In this document: piece by piece, positions 1 to 7,323 of the stretch
How positions within the stretch are numbered: the stretch's first letter is position 1
Layout: each line of letters begins with the position of its first letter
Assembly: GCA_937919435.1 (NCBI GenBank)
Contig: CALFRR010000056.1
Location: 1 to 15,601, forward strand
Reading direction: 5' to 3'
Source of the DNA: an uncultured Alphaproteobacteria bacterium
GTDB lineage: Bacteria; Pseudomonadota; Alphaproteobacteria; Rhizobiales; Ancalomicrobiaceae
DNA: 15,601 nucleotides
The notes under the pieces: model-generated
The model's input: only the letters and a program-made list of their open reading frames with translations
Database searches by the model: none
What the model was told of the DNA's origin: nothing
Position numbers and translations under genes: made by a program

Positions 1-277
1 GGAAAACTGCTCTCGACGTAAGATCGGATACATCGCTCGGGTCCTGTCGGTGGTGATGGATGCGCCCGGTCGGTCGGCGGCGGGCGAGTGCGGAGGGCCG
101 GGAGGCGGACGGCGTCCTGTTGTGCGCCGGCCGGGCCGGTCCGGAAGTGGTCGACGCCCGGGCGGCGTCGCAGCCTCCGACGGATCGGCACGGCGCGGCG
201 CCGGTCGACCGTCGTCCCCGTCCGCGTGTCGCCTCGAACCGCTCGCGAGGTGTGCGAAGAAGAGACCCGCGGCCGAG

Positions 278-328
278 CGCTGTCAAATCCATTTTTATCT
301 GGTGACAGCGGCTTTCATCACATGAAAG
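278..328. promoter_or_regulatory. AT-rich island with two adjacent perfect inverted repeats
   Basis: Two perfect dyads lie side by side. The first has arms CGCTGTCA (278-285) and TGACAGCG (303-310) around a 17-nt AT-rich centre. The second is a compact 17-bp operator-like palindrome, CTTTCAT-cac-ATGAAAG (312-328). The base composition drops sharply in AT direction compared with the flanks. Such compact dyads in an AT-rich patch usually mark a promoter/operator or a protein binding site. No recognisable gene starts immediately downstream on either strand, so the target is unknown. Binding by the nearby IclR-type protein is possible, but nothing in the sequence proves it. Confidence 0.35.
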
Positions 329-1017
329 AACCTGCGAATGCTCGGCATCTGCGAAGACTTCGGCCGAAATCGGCGGGGCCTTCCGTGTCCGGGGAGGCAC
401 GGCGAGACGGCGGTCGCTCCGGCATGGCGACGATCCGCCGCGCCGAGGCCGGGGGCCGCTCGCTCGTCGTCGCGGTGCGACGACCCGGTTCTCCGTGGCA
501 CCGGCCGGTCCGCCGCGCCGGTTTCACCGGTCGTCCCTGCGGGCGGTGAGACACGGAAGCCCCGGCGCGATCGAACGACGATACCCGAGTGGCGATTCCG
601 CCGGAAGCCCGCCGGCACCGACGCCGAGTGGTCACGGCGGCCTGCGATGATTTTCGGTTGTTCGTCTGGTTTTCGAAAGGCGAAAATCGGCGTGCCGGCG
701 ACGGTCCGGTCGATTACGGAGTCCCGTCCCGCGCCCGTCCCCGCTCCCTCGACCCGACGTCTTCGATTGCCGAGATCAGCCGATCGGATGACCTCGGGAT
801 CATGCGGTGTGGCCGAGAAGACCGCCCGCGGTGACGTTTGAGAGCCGGCGTAGGTGTGCGCGGACGAAGACGAGCGAAATGGAGAAAGGCGCCGGAGGAG
901 GTGAACGCACGGGCAGGCGTCGCGGGAAGACCGATGCTGCGCGCGAGGAAGACGGTGGGATGGACGAAAGGTCGTTCGGATGCGCTCGCCACGGCGGCGT
1001 TCTTCTTTGTCGTATGA

Positions 1018-1056
1018 ATTTCGACGATATGAAAATGGAATCTGCGATGTCGAAAT
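1018..1056. promoter_or_regulatory. Inverted repeat ahead of the IclR-type gene, candidate operator
   Basis: The perfect 8-bp arms ATTTCGAC (1018-1025) and GTCGAAAT (1049-1056) are separated by 23 nt, so arm centres are about 31 bp, or three helical turns, apart. They lie in an AT-rich patch about 75-110 bp upstream of the regulator start. A weak TTGACG box follows at 1061-1066 with no convincing -10 partner. The position and spacing fit a two-site operator for a dimeric or tetrameric regulator, and autoregulation by the adjacent IclR-family protein is the simplest guess. This is inference from symmetry and position only. Confidence 0.35.
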
Positions 1057-1129
1057 ATCCTTGACGGACCTCGCTCCCCCGCGGTCTTCTTCCTCTCGAA
1101 ACGTGGCTGCGCCTTTCGGGAAGAACGAC

Positions 1130-1990
1130 ATGGGCAAGCAGATCGAGATCGAACGGACCGATGGTTCCGTCGTGGCGCCGCCGGTGGAAGGCGGAACGGC
1201 CCGTGGTTCCATCCAGTCGGTCGACCGGGCGCTCAACCTGATGATCGCGATCGCCGATCTCGGGGGCGAGGCGACGCTCAGCGCGCTCTCCGAGACCACC
1301 GGCCTCAACATCTCCACCTGTCACCATCTGCTGGCGACGCTGATCCGCCGGGGGTTCGTCGCCAAGTCGGTGGGCCGCAAGGGCTATGTCCTCGGCGCCA
1401 GGATCCTCTTTCTCGGTCAGGCCTGTCAGCAGGTCGAAGTGCCGCGCCTCGCCGAGCCCTTCGTCGACCGGATCAACCGGACCACCGGCGAAACCGTTCA
1501 TCTCGCGGTCGTTCAGGGCGACGAGATCGCCACCGTGCTGAAGCGGCAGGCCCGCTATGCGGTGCGCGTCGACGCCGGCACGCTCGGCAAGTCGAATGCC
1601 GTGCACGCCACCTCGACCGGCAAGACGATCCTCGCCTGGATGCCCGAGGAGGACGTGGTGCGGATCATCGCGTCGCAGGGCATGCGTGCCTTCACGCCGG
1701 CCACGATCACCGACTTCGCCGTCCTGATGGACGAGCTCGCCGCGGTCCGGCGCAACGGTTACGCGATGGACCGAGAAGAATTCCAGCCCGGTGTGGTCTG
1801 CATCGGCGCGCCGATCCGCGACCACACCTCCCGTGTCGTCGGTTCGATCAGCGCGTCGGCTCCGACCATGCGGGCGGATGCGAAACATCTCGAGATGATG
1901 CGCAACGAGGTCGTCGCCGCGGCGAACGACCTCACCGCCGAACTGAGCGGCGCCGGAGAAGAGAAGGCCAGGAGCCGGCTCGGAGCCTGA
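1130..1990 (+). CDS. IclR-family transcriptional regulator
   Basis: A 286-residue DNA-binding regulator, the usual length for the IclR family. An N-terminal winged helix-turn-helix covers about residues 25-90 (SIQSVDRALNLM, then the LNISTCHHLLATLIRRGFV recognition region). The C-terminal IclR effector domain covers about 105-275, with the family signature HATSTGKTILAW (159-170) and GVVCIGAPIRD (221-231). I chose ATG 1130 because GGGAAG sits 6 nt upstream at 1118-1123. An in-frame ATG at 980 would add 50 residues of basic, low-complexity sequence with no counterpart in the family. The gene runs in the same direction as the catabolic genes and ends 36 bp before the alcohol dehydrogenase, so it may be co-transcribed with it. 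It probably senses a pathway substrate or intermediate; repressor or activator role cannot be told. Family assignment is firm, ligand unknown. Confidence 0.93.
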   Translation: MGKQIEIERTDGSVVAPPVEGGTARGSIQSVDRALNLMIAIADLGGEATLSALSETTGLNISTCHHLLATLIRRGFVAKSVGRKGYVLGARILFLGQACQQVEVPRLAEPFVDRINRTTGETVHLAVVQGDEIATVLKRQARYAVRVDAGTLGKSNAVHATSTGKTILAWMPEEDVVRIIASQGMRAFTPATITDFAVLMDELAAVRRNGYAMDREEFQPGVVCIGAPIRDHTSRVVGSISASAPTMRADAKHLEMMRNEVVAAANDLTAELSGAGEEKARSRLGA

Positions 1991-2016
1991 CGCCGCCGAA
2001 ATCAACGATAACGATT

Positions 2017-2021
2017 GGAGG
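2017..2021 (+). promoter_or_regulatory. Ribosome binding site deciding the alcohol dehydrogenase start
   Basis: GGAGG lies 5 nt before ATG 2027. The open frame could also begin at TTG 2015, but that codon overlaps the Shine-Dalgarno itself, so ATG 2027 is the supported start. Confidence 0.75.
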
Positions 2022-2026
2022 AACGC

Positions 2027-3178
2027 ATGTACGCTCCCGACGACGTGACCGTCAGCCCCGAATTTCCGATCCCCGACCAGATGAAGGCCTGGGTGCTGGG
2101 TGGCCCCGAAGAGCTGATCAAGACCACCAAGCCGGTGCCGGTGCCGAAGAAGGCCGAGGTGTTGGTCCGCATCGACGCGATCGCCGTCTGCGCCACCGAT
2201 CTCGAGATCATCCGTCGCGGCCCGCCGGCCCAGATCGAAGGCGGCGCTCCCTTCAACAAGAACTTCACTCCCGGCCACGAGTACATGGGCACGGTCGTCG
2301 CCCTCGGCGCCGGCGTCGACGAGTACCGGATCGGTGACCGCGTCACCGTCGAGATCCATGCCGGCTGCGGCCAGTGCAAGCGCTGCCGCGAAGGCATGTA
2401 CACCGCCTGCCACAACTACGGCCTCAACTACGGCAAGCTCGACAAGGGCCACCGCGCCAACGGCTTCACCACCGACGGCGGCTTCTGCGAGTATCAGGTC
2501 AACCACATCAACACGCTGATCCCGGTCGCGGATTCGATGAGCGACGAGGAGGCGACGCTGGTCGTCACCGCCGGCACCTCGATGTACGGTCTGACCGAAC
2601 TCGGTGGCCTGATCGCCGGCGAGAGCGTGGTGATCTGCGGCCCCGGCCCGATCGGTCTGCTCGGCGTCGCCGTCGCCAAGGCGCTCGGTGCCCATCCGGT
2701 GATCCTCACCGGCACCCGCGACAACCGGCTCAATCTCGGCCTCGAACTCGGTGCCGACGCCGTCGTCAACATCTCCAGGGAGAATGCGGTCGAGGCGGTC
2801 AAGCGGATCAACGGCGGCAAGGGCGTCGACTACGTGGTCGAGTGCTCGGGCGCGCCGCAGGCCGCCAACGACGCGCTCTACATGGTCAACCGCGGCGGCA
2901 AGATCTGTCTGGCGGCCTTCCCCCACGATCTGGTGCCGATGGACATCGCCCACATCGTCCGCAACAACATCTACCTCTACGGCATCCGTGGCGAGGGCAA
3001 GAGCGCGACCCATCGGGCCGAGGCGTTCATGCGCCAGAAGCGCTTCGACGCCACCAAGATCCACACCCACACCTTCTCGCTCGACGATCTGCCGGAAGCG
3101 CTGCGCTACGCCCGCGACCGGGTCGAGGACGCGATCAAGGTGGTGGTGAAGACCCGCCTCGCCGAGCCGGCCGAGTGA
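2027..3178 (+). CDS. Zinc-dependent medium-chain alcohol dehydrogenase
   Basis: A 383-residue cytosolic oxidoreductase of the zinc MDR family (threonine, sorbitol and inosose dehydrogenase type), expected to interconvert a secondary or primary alcohol and a carbonyl. The catalytic zinc site is visible as C55 (AVCATD) and the GHE motif at 83-85. The structural zinc loop has C114, C117, C120 and C128. The nucleotide-binding glycine motif GPGPIG is at 205-210. At the end of the second beta strand, where NAD-dependent relatives carry Asp, the sequence is GTR (229-231). This resembles the GSR of NADP-dependent members and suggests NADP preference. Start chosen from GGAGG. It follows the IclR gene by 36 bp and is separated from the Mo-hydroxylase genes by a strong stem-loop. 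In context it may make the keto or aldehyde substrate of the downstream enzymes. Family is firm; substrate is not known. Confidence 0.92.
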   Translation: MYAPDDVTVSPEFPIPDQMKAWVLGGPEELIKTTKPVPVPKKAEVLVRIDAIAVCATDLEIIRRGPPAQIEGGAPFNKNFTPGHEYMGTVVALGAGVDEYRIGDRVTVEIHAGCGQCKRCREGMYTACHNYGLNYGKLDKGHRANGFTTDGGFCEYQVNHINTLIPVADSMSDEEATLVVTAGTSMYGLTELGGLIAGESVVICGPGPIGLLGVAVAKALGAHPVILTGTRDNRLNLGLELGADAVVNISRENAVEAVKRINGGKGVDYVVECSGAPQAANDALYMVNRGGKICLAAFPHDLVPMDIAHIVRNNIYLYGIRGEGKSATHRAEAFMRQKRFDATKIHTHTFSLDDLPEALRYARDRVEDAIKVVVKTRLAEPAE

Positions 3179-3188
3179 CGTCGTCGTC

Positions 3189-3220
3189 GGTGCCGGGCCG
3201 CCCCCTTGCGGCCCGGCATC
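3189..3220 (+). terminator. Strong intercistronic stem-loop after the alcohol dehydrogenase gene
   Basis: A perfect 11-bp stem pairs 3191-3201 with 3208-3218 around a CCCCTT loop. It extends by one G-T wobble and one G-C pair to 3189/3220. It begins 10 nt after the stop codon. A second hairpin, CCCGCC-gccc-GGCGGG, follows at 3227-3242. There is no T-run, so a classical intrinsic terminator is not proven. Partial termination, Rho-assisted termination or protection of the upstream mRNA are all possible. Confidence 0.55.
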
Positions 3221-3262
3221 CGTCCTCCCGCCGCCCGGCGGGCACAACGGAAGACTGCGATC

Positions 3263-4183
3263 ATGTTGACTTGCGACGACTATCTGACACCGACGACGCT
3301 CGCGGCGGCGTTCGATGCAATCGAACGGAACGCCGGCCGCCACCGGCTGATCGCCGGCGGGACCGATCTGCTCTCCTGGGCACGCGAGGGGCGGGCGGGC
3401 GACGTCCACGTCCCCGTGCTGATCGACGTCACCCGCATTCCCGAACTCTGCGAACGCCGGGTCGGCGCCGAGCGTGTCCGCTTCGGCGCGGCGACCCCGA
3501 TCGCCCGCTTCCTCGACGATCGCGCCCTCGCCGCGGCGGTGCCGAGCATGGCCTTCTCGGCGGACTGGTTCGCCTGCGGCCAGATCCGCGAACAGGCGAC
3601 CGTCGGCGGCAACCTGGTCAACGCCTCGCCGGCCGGTGATGCGATCCCGCCGCTGCTCGCCCAGTCGGCCGAGGTCGAACTCGCCGCGCGGGTCGACGGC
3701 GAGATCCGTCTGCGGCGTCTGCCGCTCTCCGATTTCCTCGTTTCCTCCGGTCGGACCCGGCTCGGCGAGAACGAGATCCTGACCGCGATCGAATGCGACG
3801 CGCTGCCCGGTCGCGGTGCCGCCTACGAGAAGGTCGGCCACCGCCGGTCGCTGGTCATCTCGGTGGTCTGTCTGGCAGTCGTCGTCGAACTCGACGCCTC
3901 CCGCCGCCGCTTCGCCGACGTCCGTCTGGCGCTCGGCGGGGTCGGTCCGGTCGCCCGCCGTCTGCACGCCGTCGAAGACTTCCTGAAGGGCGGCCCGATC
4001 GATCGCGAGCGGCTCGAAGCGGCCGCCGAGATGCCGCTCGACTTCGTTCAGTCGCGCTCGCGGCGCGCCTATCGCCGAGAGGTGGTGCGCGGCTTCGTGG
4101 TGCGCGGTCTCGTCAATGCGCTGAAGCGCGCCGACGTCGCCGACGGCGTCGTCGAACCCGAGTTGGAGGCGGTCTATGCCTGA
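3263..4183 (+). CDS. FAD-binding subunit of a molybdenum hydroxylase (xanthine dehydrogenase family)
   Basis: A 306-residue subunit that carries FAD and passes electrons from the iron-sulfur clusters to an acceptor, like CoxM, NdhF or YgfM. The two FAD signatures are present: AGGTDLL at 31-37 and TVGGNLVNASPAGD at 113-126, preceded by GQIREQA where relatives often have QIRN.A. Length matches the usual 270-310 residues. A C-terminal CO-dehydrogenase-flavoprotein-type domain fills about 190-290. ATG 3263 is preferred: a GGAAG-like element lies just upstream, and an earlier ATG at 3206 falls inside the intercistronic stem-loop. The last 8 nt overlap the next gene, a sign of translational coupling. 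It is first in a three-gene Mo-enzyme set, all in the order flavin, iron-sulfur, molybdopterin. Function as a subunit is firm; substrate of the complex unknown. Confidence 0.92.
   Translation: MLTCDDYLTPTTLAAAFDAIERNAGRHRLIAGGTDLLSWAREGRAGDVHVPVLIDVTRIPELCERRVGAERVRFGAATPIARFLDDRALAAAVPSMAFSADWFACGQIREQATVGGNLVNASPAGDAIPPLLAQSAEVELAARVDGEIRLRRLPLSDFLVSSGRTRLGENEILTAIECDALPGRGAAYEKVGHRRSLVISVVCLAVVVELDASRRRFADVRLALGGVGPVARRLHAVEDFLKGGPIDRERLEAAAEMPLDFVQSRSRRAYRREVVRGFVVRGLVNALKRADVADGVVEPELEAVYA
4165..4169 (+). promoter_or_regulatory. Ribosome binding site inside the FAD-subunit gene
   Basis: GGAGG lies 6 nt ahead of ATG 4176 and within the 3' end of the FAD-subunit gene, which stops at 4183. 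It fixes the start of the fused iron-sulfur/molybdopterin subunit and implies coupled translation. Confidence 0.7.
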
Positions 4184-6056
4184 CCTGCAGATCACCGCGA
4201 CCGTCAACGGCCGCGAGGTGACCCGCGCGGTGAAGCCGTGGCATCGGCTGCTCGACTTCCTGCGCGAGGACCTCGGCCTCACCGGAACCAAGGAAGGTTG
4301 CGGCGCCGGCGAATGCGGCACCTGTTCGGTGTTCGTCGACGGCGTGCTGATCAAGTCCTGCCTGATGCCGGTGGCCAAGGCCCAGGGCACCCGCATCGAC
4401 ACCGTCGAGGCGCTCGGCCGTCGCCAGTTCACCGCCGTCCAGAAGGCCTTCAAGAAGGCCGGCGCCAGCCAGTGCGGCTTCTGCATTCCCGGAATGGTGA
4501 TGGCGGCCACCGCCGCGCTCCGGGACTCGCCGCGGGCCGACCGCGAAGAGATCCGGGAGCGGCTCGGCGGCAACATCTGCCGCTGCACCGGCTACCAGAA
4601 GATCGTCGACGCGATCGAACTCGCCCGCGACGTCCTGCTCGGTCTGAAGCCGGAGAGCGTCTTCGACGAGGAGACCACCGCCGACGGCCACTACACCGGC
4701 AGGAACGTCGGTCGGATCGATGCACCCTCGAAGGTCACCGGCGCGCTGAAGTACGCCGGCGACATGGTGATGCCCGGCATGCTGCACGCCCAGGTGCTGC
4801 GCTCGCCCCATGCCCATGCCCGCATCCTGTCGATCGACACCTCGGCGGCGAAGGCGATGCCCGGGGTCGAGGCGGTCGTCACCTGCGACGACGTGCCCGG
4901 CGTCGACAACTACGGCGTCTTCGTCTCCGATCAGCCGGTGCTGGCGCGCGGCAAGGTGCGCTTCGTCGGCGATGCGGTGGCCGCGGTCGCCGCGGTCGAT
5001 CTGGTCACCGCCCGTCGGGCGCTCGCCGCGATCCGGGTGGACTACGAGCCGCTGCCCGCGGTGTTCTCGGCCGAGGAGGCCCGGCGGCCCGGCGCACCGG
5101 TCGTCCACGACTACGCTCCGAACAACGTCACCAAGCACATCCCGGTCCGGGTCGGCGACGTCGAGAAGGGCTTCGCCGAATCCGATCTGATCGTCGAACG
5201 GGTCTACGAGACCCAGCCGGTCGAACACGCCTATCTCGAGCCGGAGGCGGGACTAGCCTACGTCGATCCCGACGACGTCGTGACGATCTGGTCGCCGAGC
5301 CAGAACATCACCCACCACCGCCACATGCTGGCGCGCATCCTGGCCCGGCCGATCAACAAGGTCCGGATGATCATGAGTCCGGTCGGCGGCGGCTTCGGCG
5401 GCAAGGAGGACATGATCTACCAGGGCATCCTGGCGCTCCTGGCGATCGAGACGAAGCAGCCGGTGCGGCTGGTCTTCACCCGCGAGGAATCGATGGCGGT
5501 CTCCGCCAAGCGGCACCCCTCGAGGACCCGCCTGAAGATGGGCGTCACCCGTGACGGCCTGATCCGGGCGGTCGAGTACGAGATGGTCTGCGACGGCGGC
5601 GCCTACGGTCTGTCGACCGAAGGGGTGATGCGAAAGGCGGCGATCCTGGGGGCCGGACCCTACCGGGTCCCCAACCTGAAGCTCGACACCTGGGGCATCT
5701 ACACCAACAACACTCCGTCCGGAGCGTTCCGCTCGTTCGGCGGCCTGCAGGCGCAGTTCGCCACCGAGAGCCATCTCGACGTCGTCGCCGAGATGCTCGG
5801 CCTCGATCCCTTCGAGATCCGCCGCATCAACGCGATGCGCGTCGGGACCGCGACCCACACCAAGCAGGAGCTGAAGTCGGCGAGCCTGCTCGAAGTGCTG
5901 GAGGCGGCGGCGAAGGCCTCGGGATGGGACACGGGGGCGCCGACGTCGCGCGGTGCGGTCCGCGGCGATCTCTTCGGTCCCGGCAATCGGGTTCCTCTGG
6001 CGCCGGGATCGCGGGTCGACCTGCGGATGCCCGCCGAAGCGGGCGAGGTGAAGTGA
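4176..6056 (+). CDS. Fused 2Fe-2S and N-terminal molybdopterin-binding subunit of a Mo hydroxylase
   Basis: A 626-residue fusion. Residues 1-160 are a CoxS/NdhS-like domain with two 2Fe-2S clusters: plant-ferredoxin-type C42, C47, C50, C62 and the second-cluster C100, C103, C135, C137 (QCGFCIPGM, CRCTGY). About 170-310 form the aldehyde oxidase/xanthine dehydrogenase a/b hammerhead domain. About 320-570 are the first molybdopterin-binding domain, with GGGFGGKE at 404-411 and AFRSFGG at 517-523, where many relatives have FRGFGG. The chain stops right where the second molybdopterin domain should begin, and that domain is encoded by the next gene. Summed length with that protein (963) resembles single-chain XdhD/YgfN proteins. 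The split resembles NdhL/NdhM of Eubacterium barkeri nicotinate dehydrogenase, here with NdhS fused to NdhL. No Tat signal, so cytosolic. Family firm; substrate open. Confidence 0.9.
   Translation: MPDLQITATVNGREVTRAVKPWHRLLDFLREDLGLTGTKEGCGAGECGTCSVFVDGVLIKSCLMPVAKAQGTRIDTVEALGRRQFTAVQKAFKKAGASQCGFCIPGMVMAATAALRDSPRADREEIRERLGGNICRCTGYQKIVDAIELARDVLLGLKPESVFDEETTADGHYTGRNVGRIDAPSKVTGALKYAGDMVMPGMLHAQVLRSPHAHARILSIDTSAAKAMPGVEAVVTCDDVPGVDNYGVFVSDQPVLARGKVRFVGDAVAAVAAVDLVTARRALAAIRVDYEPLPAVFSAEEARRPGAPVVHDYAPNNVTKHIPVRVGDVEKGFAESDLIVERVYETQPVEHAYLEPEAGLAYVDPDDVVTIWSPSQNITHHRHMLARILARPINKVRMIMSPVGGGFGGKEDMIYQGILALLAIETKQPVRLVFTREESMAVSAKRHPSRTRLKMGVTRDGLIRAVEYEMVCDGGAYGLSTEGVMRKAAILGAGPYRVPNLKLDTWGIYTNNTPSGAFRSFGGLQAQFATESHLDVVAEMLGLDPFEIRRINAMRVGTATHTKQELKSASLLEVLEAAAKASGWDTGAPTSRGAVRGDLFGPGNRVPLAPGSRVDLRMPAEAGEVK
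6045..6050 (+). promoter_or_regulatory. Ribosome binding site for the separate molybdopterin C-half gene
   Basis: GAGGTG ends 7 nt before ATG 6058, and the upstream gene stops at 6054-6056 with one base between stop and start. A proper site in this position argues that the split of the molybdopterin subunit is a genuine gene boundary and not a sequencing frameshift. Confidence 0.6.
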
Positions 6057-6057
6057 C

Positions 6058-7071
6058 ATGGCCAGGAAACGCGGACGCGGCATGGCCGCCGGTTGGTACG
6101 GCATCGCCCGCACGGCGGCGGTCGATCGGGCCGGTGCCTGGGTCGAGATCGACGACGGCGGCACCGTCAAGGTCGTCACCGGCGTCACCGAGATCGGCGA
6201 GGGCATCCTGACGGTGCTCGCCCAGATCGCGGCGGAAGAGATCGGGGTGCGTCCGCAGGACGTCACCCTCGGCGACAACGACACGGCGCGGGCGCCCGAA
6301 GCGGCCCATGCCGGTGCGACCCGCCAGACCTACATGGTCGGCAACACCGTGGCGCTCGCCGCCCGCGATGCGCGCGACCGGCTGGTCGAGGCGATCGCCG
6401 AACAGTGGCAGGTGGCACCGGAACGGATCGTCACCGCCGACGGCATGGTGAGCGTCGAGGGCGAGAGCCGGTCGATGACCATGGGCGAGGCGGTGCACCT
6501 GTGCAAGACGCACGGCGTGGTGCCGCTCGGCGCGGCCTCGTTCGGCACCGACACCACCGGGCTCGATCCGATCGACGGCTCCGGCCGTCCCTGGCAGGCC
6601 TATGTCTTCGGCTGTCAGGTGGCCGAGGTCGAAGTCGACACGGTCACCGGCGAAGTCCGGGTGCTCGGCATCTGGGCCGCCCACGACGTCGGTCGGGCGA
6701 TCAACCCGCAGGGTGTCGAAGGCCAGATCGAAGGCGCCGTCGCGCAGGCTCTCGGGCAGGCGCTGATGGAGGACTACGTCCAGGTCGAGGGCCGGACCAC
6801 CACGCCCGGCTTCGCCCGCTACATCCTGCCGACCTCTGTCGACATGCCCATGGTCAACGTCGAGATCGTCGAAGTGCCCGATCCGATCGGTCCGCTCGGC
6901 GTCAAGGGCATCGGCGAACCCGCGATGGTGGCGACGGTGCCGGCGGTGATGAACGCGATCTACGACGCCGTCGGGGTGCGGATCACCTCGCTGCCGGCGT
7001 CCCCCGAGAAGATCCTGGCGCTCCTCGGAGCGAAGGACGAGACGAGCCGCGTCGCCCCCGTCGGGGTGTGA
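6058..7071 (+). CDS. C-terminal molybdopterin-binding subunit of a Mo hydroxylase (NdhM-like)
   Basis: A 337-residue protein made only of the second molybdopterin-binding domain of the xanthine dehydrogenase family. Its N-terminus (KRGRGMAAGWYGIART) matches the point where this domain begins in full-length relatives. The catalytic glutamate is E287 in GIGEPAM. The cofactor-contact loop reads TEIGEG (44-49), with Glu in place of the Gln of the common GQG. QTYMVGN (90-96) and NPQGVEGQIEGA (216-227) are further family motifs. It must pair with the fused subunit upstream to make a working active site. The start codon is one base after the upstream stop, which indicates coupled translation. Length (about 37 kDa) is close to NdhM of Eubacterium barkeri, the precedent I know for a split Mo subunit. 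Substrate class (aldehyde, N-heterocycle or purine) cannot be fixed by eye. Confidence 0.9.
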   Translation: MARKRGRGMAAGWYGIARTAAVDRAGAWVEIDDGGTVKVVTGVTEIGEGILTVLAQIAAEEIGVRPQDVTLGDNDTARAPEAAHAGATRQTYMVGNTVALAARDARDRLVEAIAEQWQVAPERIVTADGMVSVEGESRSMTMGEAVHLCKTHGVVPLGAASFGTDTTGLDPIDGSGRPWQAYVFGCQVAEVEVDTVTGEVRVLGIWAAHDVGRAINPQGVEGQIEGAVAQALGQALMEDYVQVEGRTTTPGFARYILPTSVDMPMVNVEIVEVPDPIGPLGVKGIGEPAMVATVPAVMNAIYDAVGVRITSLPASPEKILALLGAKDETSRVAPVGV

Positions 7072-7111
7072 CGCGGCCGGACGAGAACCGTGCGAGGCGT
7101 GAGCCGGCGAA

Positions 7112-7126
7112 CCCGCCTTCGGCGGG
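7112..7126 (+). other. Short stem-loop in the 252-bp gap before the symporter gene
   Basis: CCCGCC-ttc-GGCGGG starts 40 nt after the Mo-subunit stop. A second tight dyad, CGGCGG-a-CCGCCG, is at 7186-7198. Neither has a T-run. This gap (7072-7323) is the longest inside the cluster and could contain a separate promoter for the symporter, but I see no convincing -35/-10 pair. Confidence 0.3.
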
Positions 7127-7323
7127 AACGGCGGAGCCATGCCTCGGGAAAGGGCGGGACCCGACCGGACGACCGACGAGCGTGACGGCGGACCGCCGAC
7201 GCTCCGGAGCGAACCGAAGGCGCGCCCCGTCGAGACCTGTCGTCGATCACGGCAGGACACAGAACCAAGAACAATGAAACCATCGTCGCGTCTGCACGGA
7301 AGGCGAACGGGGGGAATGAGAAG

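Larger units (their letters stand above)
1..1129. other. Gene-free upstream region with regulatory-looking elements
   Basis: No reading frame here looks like a protein. The open frames are arginine-, proline- and serine-rich, lack family motifs and do not keep the strong third-position G/C preference of the downstream genes. The stretch has two conspicuously AT-rich patches in an otherwise GC-rich sequence, around 281-330 and around 1010-1060. Both contain perfect inverted repeats, listed separately. The region ends at the start of the IclR-type regulator, so the second patch is the natural place for the promoter of the locus. The first patch is about 800 bases further upstream and has no obvious target gene. 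I saw no tRNA, rRNA, CRISPR or insertion-sequence structure. The end of a preceding gene could lie at the extreme left edge, but too few residues remain to tell. Confidence 0.6.

Noticed and set aside
1..21. Possible tail of an upstream gene ending at TAA 19-21
   Set aside because: Only six codons remain; nothing distinguishes it from chance.
281..286. Minus-strand TTGACA box
   Set aside because: No matching -10 hexamer lies 16-18 bp further on the minus strand and no minus-strand gene follows.
338..841. A 167-codon + strand open frame in the leader region
   Set aside because: Arg/Pro/Ser-rich with mixed third-position use (many codons ending in A or T), no good Shine-Dalgarno and no known motif. 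It is probably chance in GC-rich DNA.
1061..1089. TTGACG as a sigma-70 -35 box for the IclR gene
   Set aside because: At 17-bp spacing the -10 position reads GTCTTC, which is too weak to call a promoter.
980..1129. N-terminal extension of the IclR-type protein from ATG 980
   Set aside because: The added 50 residues are basic low-complexity sequence spanning the AT-rich putative promoter. ATG 1130 has a good ribosome binding site and gives normal family length.
800..4588. A 1262-codon open frame on the minus strand
   Set aside because: It lies opposite the IclR, ADH, FAD and iron-sulfur genes. High G/C at third positions removes stops from the antisense frame. Its translation is D/R/G/V/H-rich with no domain motif.
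6051..6060. Frameshift or pseudogene at the Mo-subunit junction
   Set aside because: The break falls exactly between domains, the second gene has its own ribosome binding site and ATG, all catalytic motifs are intact, and a split Mo subunit has precedent in NdhL/NdhM.
5827..7260. Minus-strand open frame opposite the Mo-subunit genes
   Set aside because: Same antisense artefact of GC-rich coding; no recognisable domain and no ribosome binding site of note.
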